40,472 nt of DNA. Source: an uncultured Clostridium sp. GTDB taxonomy: Bacteria; Bacillota; Clostridia; Clostridiales; Clostridiaceae. The position numbers were made by a program, and so were the translations under genes. The stretch is taken from NCBI RefSeq assembly GCF_947072515.1, contig NZ_CAMTIG010000033.1:1-40472 (forward strand). The letters run 5' to 3'. The notes below the pieces were generated by a model that was not told the origin of the DNA, ran no database searches, and saw only the letters and a program-made list of their open reading frames with translations. Positions 1 to 7,689 of the stretch are shown in pieces (the stretch's first letter is position 1; each line of letters opens with the position of its first letter).

Positions 1-16
1 TTTCCACTTCTTCTTT

Positions 17-766
17 TTATCTATAATTCTTCTCTACTTTTCTTACTGAAATTAATAACATCATCGGTCTTCGAAGCTCTTCTTTCATATCTAAACACTC
101 TTTCAACATTTTTTCTGATGGAATAGGTTCTATAATTTCTTTTATTTCAAATCCACATTTAATTAAAGTGTTAATATATGTAGTCAGTGTCTTATGATAT
201 TTAACTATCTCTTTCCCTAAGAAAATAGCTTTTCTACTTCCTTCACTAAAATATCTATCCACTGGCCAATGAAGCTTATCTCCCTTTTCATCATAATACC
301 AATCTTGTTTTCCTGAAGCTGTAAATATAGGATGTTCTATTGAAAATACAAAGTCTCCATTTGGTACTATTGAATCATATATTTTTTTGCAAACTTCTTC
401 AAAGTTTTCTACATAATGAAATGCTAAAGAACTAATTACAAGGTCAAAATATTCCTTTTGAAGATTTATTTCCTCAATTCCATTTTCTATATATTCTATA
501 TTTTTATCATCATTAATTTCCTTAGCTTTTTCTAACATTCTTTTAGAAGAATCCACTCCAATAACTAGCTTAGCTTTATTATCAATACAATATTTACAAT
601 GCCATCCAAAGCCACAACCTAAATCTAGAACTTTTTTATTCTCTAAACTTGGAAACATTTTTCTAAAACTTTCCCATTCCCCAGCTCCTTCAAGCCCCTT
701 TACTGAACGATTCATTTTTTTATATTCATTAAAAAATTCTTTATCATCATATTTATTTTCTTTCAT
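17..766 (-). CDS. class I SAM-dependent methyltransferase
   Basis: Predicted cytoplasmic methyltransferase of 249 residues that would move a methyl group from S-adenosylmethionine to an unknown small molecule. Motif I, VLDLGCGFGW, lies at about residues 46-55, followed by an acidic loop (IGVDSS) and the post-motif FDLVISSLAFHYV typical of the Methyltransf_11/25 families. The ATG at 766 is preferred: AAAAGGAG lies 11 bases upstream. A GTG twelve bases earlier (778) overlaps that ribosome binding site and cannot be the start. The gene stands alone on the minus strand, with about 150 bases separating it from the GNAT gene upstream. The family is secure; the substrate is not identifiable. Confidence 0.88.
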   Translation of the reverse strand: MKENKYDDKEFFNEYKKMNRSVKGLEGAGEWESFRKMFPSLENKKVLDLGCGFGWHCKYCIDNKAKLVIGVDSSKRMLEKAKEINDDKNIEYIENGIEEINLQKEYFDLVISSLAFHYVENFEEVCKKIYDSIVPNGDFVFSIEHPIFTASGKQDWYYDEKGDKLHWPVDRYFSEGSRKAIFLGKEIVKYHKTLTTYINTLIKCGFEIKEIIEPIPSEKMLKECLDMKEELRRPMMLLISVRKVEKNYR

Positions 767-920
767 AAACTCCCCCACTCCTTTTATTTATTCTCATATA
801 TCTTATCATTCCTTTACCCCCTTCATATAGCACATAAATAACTATTCAGTTCTTGCTAGAAGCTTAATGCACTTTTTCTACAATCTATTTTATAAATTCC
901 CATTTATTCATCTCCCTTTT

Positions 921-1367
921 TTAAATCTTATCTATCTTTAGATATACCATATCTACTAACTTTATTCCAACTTCAATAATCTCATGATTATAATTATCTA
1001 CAAAAAAATTCTTTATTCTATGAGATTCTTTAAAGCCACAACTTTTATAAAAAGGTATTGTTAAAGGACTATCTCCTGTACCAACATATATGGTTTTATA
1101 ATCATCTTTAAAATATTCTATAATATATTTAATTAATTTCTTACCATATCCTTTATTATGTTCATTTTTGTATATTGCAACATTCTTAATCTCATATATC
1201 CCTTCCTCTTCCTTTGTTACAATACAAATGCCTTTTAGTTCCTCATTATATAATGCAAACATAATTCCTCTTTGTAAATATCTATCTATCATTTTTTCAT
1301 CTTCATCAGCAAGTAATAATAAATCTAAAAACTTTTTTTTATTTTCTTCTATTAATTCTATCCTCAT
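921..1367 (-). CDS. GNAT family N-acetyltransferase
   Basis: Small GNAT protein of about 148 residues, predicted to transfer an acetyl group from acetyl-CoA to an amine. The acetyl-CoA loop (motif A) reads NEHNKGYGKKLIKYII, a Q/RxxGxG/A-type signature, and the C-terminal motif B reads IPFYKSCGFKESHR. The ATG at 1367 sits 5 bases after GGGGTG; an in-frame ATG at 1379 would add four residues but lacks a ribosome binding site. It is one of seven GNAT domains in the first 22 kb. Substrate unknown. Confidence 0.85.
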   Translation of the reverse strand: MRIELIEENKKKFLDLLLLADEDEKMIDRYLQRGIMFALYNEELKGICIVTKEEEGIYEIKNVAIYKNEHNKGYGKKLIKYIIEYFKDDYKTIYVGTGDSPLTIPFYKSCGFKESHRIKNFFVDNYNHEIIEVGIKLVDMVYLKIDKI

Positions 1368-1445
1368 TTTACACCCCATTTTTATTATATCTTAAAATAT
1401 TAAACAATATTTATATTAAAAGGTCCTTATATAGAATATTAGCAA

Positions 1446-1480
1446 AAAGAGACTTTAAATTAACTATTTAAAATCTCTTT
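1446..1480 (-). terminator. rho-independent terminator downstream of the Uma2 remnant
   Basis: A 15-base stem (1446-1460 with 1466-1480) and a 5-base loop. The single mismatch is a U-G pair when read on the minus strand, and a T-run follows on that strand. It lies just past the stop of the Uma2-like gene at 1495. Confidence 0.7.
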
Positions 1481-1494
1481 GTTTATTCAATATT

Positions 1495-2058
1495 TTATTC
1501 ATTTATAATATCTAAATAGATTCTATTTAAATCTATTTCTAAATCTTTAAATACTACTGATTTGTATCTATCTGTATTATTATAAATATTAGAAACTCTA
1601 TAGTAATCATTATGAAGTATATATTGCTCTATTCTACCGTCTTGATATACTAAACAATACTCTTCAACTCCATATATAGAGTATAAATTCATCTTTTCAA
1701 TAGTATCTAATTTAGCATTTGATTCCGAAACAACTTCAAATATTAAAGTTGGAACTGTCAAATAAGATTGCCCTGCTTCTTCAAATTTCCCATCTTCCTT
1801 TGGGCAAACCACAAATACATCAGGTTTTACTTTAGAGTTTTCATTTAAAATAACTTCAATTTGCTCACTAAATACTTTTCATGGCTTTCCATAAAAAAAG
1901 TCATCTAATTTAGCAAAAAATCTTCCTGTAATTATATTATGATTTTTAGATGTAAATGAACTACAATAAATCTCACCATTTATCATTTCAATTTTATCTT
2001 CTGATGTTTTACATAGTGTTTCATAAATTTCATTACTATCTTGTTTTATTAATGACAT
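1495..2058 (-). pseudogene. Uma2-family (DUF820) PD-(D/E)XK nuclease with an in-frame TGA
   Basis: Read without interruption this is a 187-codon Uma2-family protein: ATG at 2058 after a good GGAGG, N-terminal MINGEIYCSS, the PDVFVVCPKE strand, then PTLIFEVVSESNA and the core VEEYCLVYQDGRIEQY. This order and length match the usual Uma2 restriction-nuclease-like fold. Codon 60, in the segment GKP-x-KVFSEQ where the family usually carries a Cys or aromatic residue, is TGA (1879-1881). Everything before and after stays in one frame, so a single substitution explains the damage. The downstream part has a possible GTG start near 1812 but would lack half the fold. Most likely a recent pseudogene. 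Confidence 0.82.
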
Positions 2059-2234
2059 CTCTTACTCCTCCCAAAGGTATTTTTCTATATTATAAACTAA
2101 AAAAAATTTTAATATAAGTCATATTTTCTAAATACTATTCTTAACTTTCATCTTCTGATTTTAGCTATCTATTTCATCTATATACATTTTATTATATAAT
2201 ATTCATATATTTATAAAAAGAGGTTTTTTATATT

Positions 2235-2726
2235 ATGATTATAACTACATCTAGATTAATTTTACGTCCATTTCTAAAGTCAGATTTATCTAACTTACAT
2301 CACATTATGTCAAATGAAGATGTTGCTTGCTTAGCTGGATTTGCAACTAAAAAAACTTTAGAAGAAACAAATATCATCTTAAATATTTTTTTAAAAGAAT
2401 CTCCTAATTCCCTATGGGCTATTTATTATAAAAATGAAAATAAAGTGCTCGGTTGGATAGAACTTCATTCACCATCTATCTCTATAGTAGATTCAAAAGA
2501 AATAGGTTTTGTATTATCTAAAGATTATTGGGGACTTGGCTTAATGCCAGAAGCAATACTTGGTCTTATTTCTTATGCTTTTGACACTCTTAATATAACT
2601 ACCTTAATTTGCTCTCATTTTGAAAATAATATCCAATCACAAAAAGTCATAGCCAAGTGTGGTTTTAAATTTATTTTTAAGCAAGATTCTAAACTCTATT
2701 ATCTTTTATCTTTTTATACTCTTTAA
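2235..2726 (+). CDS. GNAT acetyltransferase, RimJ/RimL-like
   Basis: A 163-residue GNAT_3 (RimJ/RimL/ribosomal-protein-type) acetyltransferase. It begins with the typical TSRLILRPFLKSDL strand, has an acetyl-CoA-binding region KDYWGLGLMPEAILGLISYAF and ends with NNIQSQKVIAKCGFKF. An AGAGG motif precedes the ATG. This is one of few plus-strand genes in the first 12 kb. Its 3' end overlaps the convergent Nudix remnant by about 21 bases, suggesting a deletion or insertion junction nearby. The true target may be a small molecule rather than a ribosomal protein. Confidence 0.85.
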   Translation: MIITTSRLILRPFLKSDLSNLHHIMSNEDVACLAGFATKKTLEETNIILNIFLKESPNSLWAIYYKNENKVLGWIELHSPSISIVDSKEIGFVLSKDYWGLGLMPEAILGLISYAFDTLNITTLICSHFENNIQSQKVIAKCGFKFIFKQDSKLYYLLSFYTL

Positions 2727-3068
2727 ATATTCTTTTTGTCTTTCTCTATAAATTTGAACATACCTTTTATCTTTACTAAAACTTAAAAATTCTTCTCTAC
2801 TTAACCACCTATATGATATAGTTTCTCCTTTTTGTAAAACAATTGAATTCTTATTCCAGTCAGTTTCACATAAATATCCGTAATAGATAATGTTTTTATC
2901 TATATGCTTATATAATAAATCTAACTTCTTAGCTTCTATTCCTGTTTCCTCTTTTACTTCTCTAATCGCTGCTTCATAAGGTTTTTCACCCTTTAATACT
3001 GCTCCTCCTGCTGTTGCTTCATATTTTCCTGGATAATTCCATTTTTCAAAATATAGCGCCCCTTTTAA
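2706..3068 (-). pseudogene. Nudix hydrolase remnant lacking its N-terminus
   Basis: A continuous open frame of 120 codons without any ATG, GTG or TTG at its 5' end. It starts directly after a TAA at 3069-3071. It encodes a complete Nudix box, GAVLKGEKPYEAAIREVKEE followed by TGI, which fits GX5EX7REUXEEXGU, preceded by WNYPGKYEATAGG and followed by ISYRWLSREEFL. Normal relatives have about 30-40 more residues before this point, so the N-terminal strands and the start are missing. It lies just 13 bases downstream of the GNAT gene that ends at 3082, so a deletion between the two genes is likely. Having no start codon, it is easily missed by gene callers. Confidence 0.8.
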
Positions 3069-3081
3069 TTATAATCTAATG

Positions 3082-3597
3082 CTATTCTTTAATTTTTCTT
3101 TTGCATAATCCATAAATACACATATTATAATTTTTTTCATTTTTAAATATAGCGTCTCTCATAATCCCTTCAAGTATAAAATTATTTTTCTCTAAAACTC
3201 TTCTCGATCCTATATTTTCTTCACATACTAATCCTGTAATTCTTACAATATTTAAATTTTCAAATGCTATTTTTACTATTTTTCTTGTAGCTTCCGTAAC
3301 AATACCGTTATTAAACTTTTCATTTAATAATAAATATCCTATCTCTGAATCCATACATCTTATGTCATCTTTCCCTTCTACAGATATATTACCTACAACT
3401 TCACCATCAACAACTATTGCTCTAAATATACCAGTTTTGCCCTCTTGTTTTTCAACATTATCTAGCCACCAATTTGCATCTTTCTCTGTATAAGGTAAAG
3501 GTATTCTATTAGATAAATATTTTCTATTTACTTCATTACATATTTTCATCAATATTTTTTTATCTTCTCTTGTCCATTTTCTTAGCTCTATATTCAT
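3082..3597 (-). CDS. GNAT acetyltransferase, RimJ/RimL-like
   Basis: About 171 residues. The N-terminal MNIELRKWTREDKKILM strand, the MDSEIGYLLLNEKFNNGIVTEATRKIV motif A region and the ENIGSRRVLEKNNFILEG motif B are standard for ribosomal-protein-type GNATs. The ATG at 3597 gives the family's usual N-terminus; a GTG at 3606 would add three residues, and the ribosome binding site is weak for both. It starts only 25 bases after the XRE regulator's stop, so the two are probably co-transcribed and the regulator may control it. Substrate unknown. Confidence 0.85.
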   Translation of the reverse strand: MNIELRKWTREDKKILMKICNEVNRKYLSNRIPLPYTEKDANWWLDNVEKQEGKTGIFRAIVVDGEVVGNISVEGKDDIRCMDSEIGYLLLNEKFNNGIVTEATRKIVKIAFENLNIVRITGLVCEENIGSRRVLEKNNFILEGIMRDAIFKNEKNYNMCIYGLCKRKIKE

Positions 3598-3622
3598 GCA
3601 TACCACTTACTTTCATTTATAT

Positions 3623-4651
3623 TTAAAAGTCTTCAATTAAAAACTTAAATTTTGGTTCTTCTCTAACAAAATCTAGCTCTTTATTATTTAATACCATTTC
3701 CTTTAGTAACTCTACATAGTTTCCCTTCATCTCTGTATTTGTAAATTCTAAGTTCTTATAAAGCTTAGTCTTTGAATAATCTAATATTTTTTGATTTAAT
3801 ATATCTTTTATTGCATCAATAGTTCTTTCTTTATCTTGCAGTCCAATTCCTAAAACAAGGTTCATTTCATTTTTCTTATTAACTCCTAGTTCAGAACCTT
3901 TAATAAACTTTTTAGTATATTCAAGATAATCTATAGCTTCATCAAATTTTTTCTCTATACAAAGCATTTTTATAATTTGTTCCATTATTATCAGATTCTC
4001 AATATTATTTTTAAATAATATCTCTTCACAATTTTTATATGCCTTTTTCATATTACCTGACTCTTTATCTATTAATATTTGCTGAAGCTTTTTATTAATT
4101 CCATTGTCATTGGGTATTTTTTCTAATATCTCCTCAGCCTTTTTATATTTTCTTTTACTTCTATAGAGATAAATCAAGGTATGCTTAACTCTCAATGATA
4201 TATTTTCTTCTGTACTATTTTCTATAAGCTTATAAAAATTTATTATCTTTTCTTCATATATCTCCTTACTATCTATCTTTGATTTTTTTAACCATATATA
4301 TAAATACGTCATTAAGTTAAAAATTAATTTATCCGAATTAGGATACTCCTTAATAAAGCCTACCCCTTCTGCAAAAGCCTTTTCAAACCCCTCTTCTTTA
4401 TTAATTTCCTTTATTCTTTTTAGCTTTTTATTAATCTCTTGATCAGATAATTTATCTCCAAACCCTATCAATGTATTTACATCTATTTTTAAAATACGTG
4501 CAAGCTTCGATAATAATGTTATATCTGGATAAGATGCTCCCGTTTCCCATTTACTTATTGCTGTAGAACTTATATTTAAATAATTTGCTATATCTTCTTG
4601 AGTTAGTCCTTCTTTTTTTCTGTAGTATTTTATAATTTCATTTACTCTCAT
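3623..4651 (-). CDS. XRE-family transcriptional regulator with helical repeat domain
   Basis: A 342-residue protein. Residues 1-64 form a Cro/C1-type helix-turn-helix (EGLTQEDIANYLNISSTAIS, then KWETGASYPDITLLSKLARI). The rest is a purely helical region rich in paired helices (KRKYKKAEEILEKIP, KKFDEAIDYLEYTKK) resembling TPR repeats. Such architecture is common in Firmicute regulators that sense peptides or partner proteins, though no ligand can be named. The ATG follows GGAGG. A perfect inverted repeat at 4709-4740 lies in its upstream region and may be its operator. Probable operon with the GNAT gene downstream. Confidence 0.88.
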   Translation of the reverse strand: MRVNEIIKYYRKKEGLTQEDIANYLNISSTAISKWETGASYPDITLLSKLARILKIDVNTLIGFGDKLSDQEINKKLKRIKEINKEEGFEKAFAEGVGFIKEYPNSDKLIFNLMTYLYIWLKKSKIDSKEIYEEKIINFYKLIENSTEENISLRVKHTLIYLYRSKRKYKKAEEILEKIPNDNGINKKLQQILIDKESGNMKKAYKNCEEILFKNNIENLIIMEQIIKMLCIEKKFDEAIDYLEYTKKFIKGSELGVNKKNEMNLVLGIGLQDKERTIDAIKDILNQKILDYSKTKLYKNLEFTNTEMKGNYVELLKEMVLNNKELDFVREEPKFKFLIEDF

Positions 4652-4708
4652 TTTTATATTCCTCCTCTCTCTATTTATCTAATAATTAAATCTCTATAAT
4701 TAAATATT

Positions 4709-4740
4709 AATATCAATTATTTTCTAAAACAATTGATATT
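4709..4740. promoter_or_regulatory. perfect inverted repeat upstream of the XRE gene
   Basis: AATATCAATT (4709-4718) and AATTGATATT (4731-4740) form a perfect 10-bp inverted repeat with a 12-base spacer, 58-89 bases before the XRE start. Its AT-only core and lack of a following T-run argue against a terminator for the HAD gene. An autoregulatory operator is the better guess. Confidence 0.45.
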
Positions 4741-4782
4741 TATTCAAGCTTTAATTTAATTATTTGAACATTACTCAAGTTT

Positions 4783-5445
4783 TTATTTTCTTCTAATATC
4801 AAATATTTTTAATAAATCTTCTAACTTAGAAATTTCTTCATTTGGGATATATTCTTTTAATTTTGGTTTTTGAATCCCTCCAAACCCTTGCTTAATCCAA
4901 ATCGTTTTCATTCCAATTTGCTTTGCTGGAAATATATCATTATCTAGTCTATCTCCAATCATTATTGTTTCCTCTGGTTTGCATCCTGATTTTTCAACTG
5001 CAATTTCAAAAATTTTAGGATCTGGTTTCATAACACTACAATCACTTGATGAAATTATTATTGAAAAATACTTTAAAATTCCTAAACTTTCTAATCTTTC
5101 AACTAATCCATTAGTTTGATTTGCAATAATTCCTAATTTATATGAAGAAGATAGCTTACTCAAAACTAAATCTGCTCCTTCATATAACTCCTCTAAGCTA
5201 TGATTATATTTTGCTACTTCTTTAAAATCAAATTTTTTTACTACTGTTTTATATTGTGGTTTATATGCTAAGGAGGCTTGTATAATTTCTTCATATATTC
5301 TTTCTGAAGACAGTCCTAACACCTTTGCTTCCTCAGTTTCTGATTGCTCTAAACATCGTTTTTCCCATACTTTATCTTCATTAATTAATGTATAGCCTAC
5401 ATCAAAAAATATATATTTTATAGATTTTAGCTCTAATCGTAACAT
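4783..5445 (-). CDS. HAD-superfamily hydrolase
   Basis: A 220-residue haloacid-dehalogenase-type hydrolase, probably a phosphatase acting on a small phosphorylated metabolite. Motif I is FFDVGYTL with nucleophile D15. The usual second Asp of DxDxT is replaced by Tyr, as in the dehalogenase/GS1-like branch. Motif II is IIANQTNG, motif III has the Lys in MKPDPKIFE, and motif IV is MIGDRLDNDI. AAAGGAG lies about 10 bases before the ATG. It is downstream of three closely spaced minus-strand genes but separated from them by 117 bases. Confidence 0.85.
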   Translation of the reverse strand: MLRLELKSIKYIFFDVGYTLINEDKVWEKRCLEQSETEEAKVLGLSSERIYEEIIQASLAYKPQYKTVVKKFDFKEVAKYNHSLEELYEGADLVLSKLSSSYKLGIIANQTNGLVERLESLGILKYFSIIISSSDCSVMKPDPKIFEIAVEKSGCKPEETIMIGDRLDNDIFPAKQIGMKTIWIKQGFGGIQKPKLKEYIPNEEISKLEDLLKIFDIRRK

Positions 5446-5562
5446 ATAATTATATCTCCTTTATAGTTTTCTTTAATCTGCTTATATTTAACTTTACCTT
5501 TTTCAATCTACTATTTATAACTTTATTTACAAATAACTTATTTACATTTTAATGTTAGCTAC

Positions 5563-6267
5563 TTAGTTAATACTCTCACATATTTTCATATTACTTTTTA
5601 AACTTTTTATATATTCTATAAAATCTTCTTCTAACTCATCAAACCTTTTTATAAATAAATTATTACAAATATAATTTAAATTACTATCATCTAAACTTCT
5701 ATAAAATTCTATATATTTATCTATTCCATATCTCATTATGATATATTCTGTAAATGCTCCTGCTATTGGATAAGTTTTATTCCAAGATATCTCATAAAAA
5801 TTTTCATTTAAAATCAATTTTTCTAATCCTATATATTCTCCACTATTAATATAATAATTTGTCCAATTTAAATTACTAATTCCTTTATGATTTTTATCAA
5901 AATACATTGCTAATCCTTCTCTTATAAATACTTGTGAGGGATATCCTATTAAGTAAGATAGAATATGAGCATCTTCATGATACCCTATACATTTTACCGT
6001 TTCATTGAAAACGGCAAATATTTTATTTGATTCCTCTGCAAATGCATTACACTCAATATTATCTCCAGCCCAAAAACCTACCTCTCTTGATGAGTTACAC
6101 AAATAATAATTAATTTGTATATCACATTCAATTTTCAATACCTGGACAATATACCTAAAACAATACTCTTGTAATTTGATTATTTCATTTATATGCTTTT
6201 CTGCAATTGAATCTTTATGATAATGAAATAAATAATGCTCACTTTCCACTTTAATCCACTTTTCCAT
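5563..6267 (-). CDS. putative gluzincin-type zinc peptidase (peptidase MA-like)
   Basis: A 234-residue cytoplasmic protein with no signal peptide. It has an HExxH zinc motif, YHEDAHILS (H97, E98, H101), and a downstream REGLAMYFD whose Glu (about E117) is positioned as the third zinc ligand of gluzincins. The first half is N-terminal beta structure beginning YLFHYHKDS, like basic-secretory-protein/peptidase MA families. A zinc-dependent peptidase is the natural reading; the substrate is unknown. It is the last gene of a probable operon: the RpiB-like gene ends 33 bases upstream. Confidence 0.65.
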   Translation of the reverse strand: MEKWIKVESEHYLFHYHKDSIAEKHINEIIKLQEYCFRYIVQVLKIECDIQINYYLCNSSREVGFWAGDNIECNAFAEESNKIFAVFNETVKCIGYHEDAHILSYLIGYPSQVFIREGLAMYFDKNHKGISNLNWTNYYINSGEYIGLEKLILNENFYEISWNKTYPIAGAFTEYIIMRYGIDKYIEFYRSLDDSNLNYICNNLFIKRFDELEEDFIEYIKSLKSNMKICESIN

Positions 6268-6300
6268 ATTTTCATCTCATTTCTTTAACCAAATTTCTAT

Positions 6301-6939
6301 TTAATAAGCTCTATATGCTTTTAATACATTTAGTAATTCCATATCTTTTCCATATCGCATTACATATTCATAGACATTTTCTCTAGCAACAATCTTTTTC
6401 ATAAAATTTATATCCATTTTAGGAATAATCTCTTTTAAACTTCGTTTAGTAATTAAATTTATTTTTTCTAATAACCTAGTATCTTTTCTTTTTCTCTCCG
6501 CATCCTTTTTAGGATATCCTTCACCAAATTCTCCATCAAATAACTTTTCAAATATACATTGCAAGTTAATTTCCGCTGCCCATCCAAAATTCAATCCTAA
6601 TGGAATTGAAATAACGTTTCCAGCATTAATTCTTCCAAATAAATATGCATCAGACGGATTTTCAATATATCCACAGTTTATTGTTGGTAGACTATTGCAT
6701 GCAAGCATCATTCCTTGCCCTGAGGAACAACCTGTTATTATAAAATCTATTGATTTGCTTTCTAATAAAATACTTATGCACATCGCTGTTTCTATATAAG
6801 AATATTCAATATCTTCATCGTTAAATATACCAAAGTTAATAACTTCATATGCTCTATTTTTTACAACTTTTCGTAATACATCTTCTATTAAAGGATTTTT
6901 TTCTTTCTGTGAACTTCCCTGAATAATTCCTATCTTCAT
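6301..6939 (-). CDS. RpiB/LacA/LacB-family sugar-phosphate isomerase-like protein
   Basis: A 212-residue protein with the RpiB/LacAB fold in its first 150 residues: MKIGIIQGSSQ strand, YEVINFGIF, then DFIITGCSSGQGMMLACNSLP, corresponding to the anion-binding CGTGxGMxxxAN loop, then DAYLFGRINAGNVISIPLGL. Classical members isomerise ribose-5-phosphate or galactose-6-phosphate. This branch differs in the first loop, having QGSSQ in place of SDHAG, and has about 60 extra C-terminal residues, so the real substrate is open. Middle gene of a likely three-gene operon with the TmrB-like gene upstream and the peptidase downstream. Confidence 0.75.
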   Translation of the reverse strand: MKIGIIQGSSQKEKNPLIEDVLRKVVKNRAYEVINFGIFNDEDIEYSYIETAMCISILLESKSIDFIITGCSSGQGMMLACNSLPTINCGYIENPSDAYLFGRINAGNVISIPLGLNFGWAAEINLQCIFEKLFDGEFGEGYPKKDAERKRKDTRLLEKINLITKRSLKEIIPKMDINFMKKIVARENVYEYVMRYGKDMELLNVLKAYRAY

Positions 6940-6970
6940 AACTCAACGCCTCTAATTTATATAATTATTT

Positions 6971-7477
6971 TTAAATTTTTTCTAAAATTCTATCTACAAC
7001 TTCATTTATAGTTAATTTATCTGTATTTATATAATCTTCAAACTCATTTTCTTCCAATCCTTTTAAACATCTATTAATTTGATTTACTGGCCATGAATCT
7101 TTGTCATCACCTCTATTATTTAAACGATTTATTATTGTTTCTTTAGAAGCTATTAGCGTAATCATTTTTACTTTAACTCCATTTTTTCTTAATTCAGTTA
7201 TTATATTATTGTAATATTCATAATTAACTAAGGTCATAGGAACAATAACAGTTCCACTATAATTTTCATATAAGAATTTAATATAACTATAATTAAATTC
7301 TCTCCATATTTTATAATCCTGAAAATCATCTTTCTTTATTTTTAGAGGAATATTTTTTTGAATAAAATCCCCCATATTTTCTGGATCATAGATAAAAGAT
7401 TTTTCTATTCTTTTATTTAATTCTGAAGCTGTTTGTGTTTTCCCTACTCCAAAGGGACCATTTAACCATATTATCAT
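6971..7477 (-). CDS. TmrB-like P-loop ATP-binding protein (short form)
   Basis: A 168-residue P-loop protein. Walker A is NGPFGVGKTQTA near residues 6-17, followed by FIYDPENMG, DDFQDYKIWREFNYS, VIVPMTLVNYEYY and SWPVNQINRCLKGLE. This order and spacing closely follow Bacillus subtilis TmrB, an ATP-binding tunicamycin-resistance protein. TmrB is about 197 residues and ends in an amphipathic helix linked to membrane association. This protein stops roughly 30 residues earlier, after NEVVDRILEKI, so the anchoring helix is absent. ATG with AGAGGAG 8 bases upstream. Likely the first gene of the operon continuing to 5563. Tunicamycin resistance itself is not proven. Confidence 0.78.
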   Translation of the reverse strand: MIIWLNGPFGVGKTQTASELNKRIEKSFIYDPENMGDFIQKNIPLKIKKDDFQDYKIWREFNYSYIKFLYENYSGTVIVPMTLVNYEYYNNIITELRKNGVKVKMITLIASKETIINRLNNRGDDKDSWPVNQINRCLKGLEENEFEDYINTDKLTINEVVDRILEKI

Positions 7478-7649
7478 TTATCATTCTCCTCTCTACTCAA
7501 TATTTTTATTTTATAATATATACTTCATATAATACCTCTTAATCATCCATTATTTATCTTTTTATATTTATTTTTACAAATATTTTACTATTATTTTCTA
7601 TTTTTTATTTTCTAAACTTTCTTTTCTACTTAATATCTCTGACACACTG

Positions 7650-7674
7650 ATAGTATATTCTAGAAGAATACTAT
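7650..7674. promoter_or_regulatory. inverted repeat next to the EamA ribosome binding site
   Basis: ATAGTAT (7650-7656) and ATACTAT (7668-7674) flank a TTCTAGAA core and end two bases before the AAGGGTGG ribosome binding site. It could be an operator, or an RNA hairpin that limits ribosome access. Function not shown. Confidence 0.35.
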
Positions 7675-7689
7675 TAAGGGTGGATTTTT

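Noticed and set aside
1879..1881. TGA in the Uma2-like gene read as selenocysteine
   Set aside because: No SECIS-like hairpin directly follows the TGA, Uma2 proteins are not known selenoproteins, and a single substitution is simpler.
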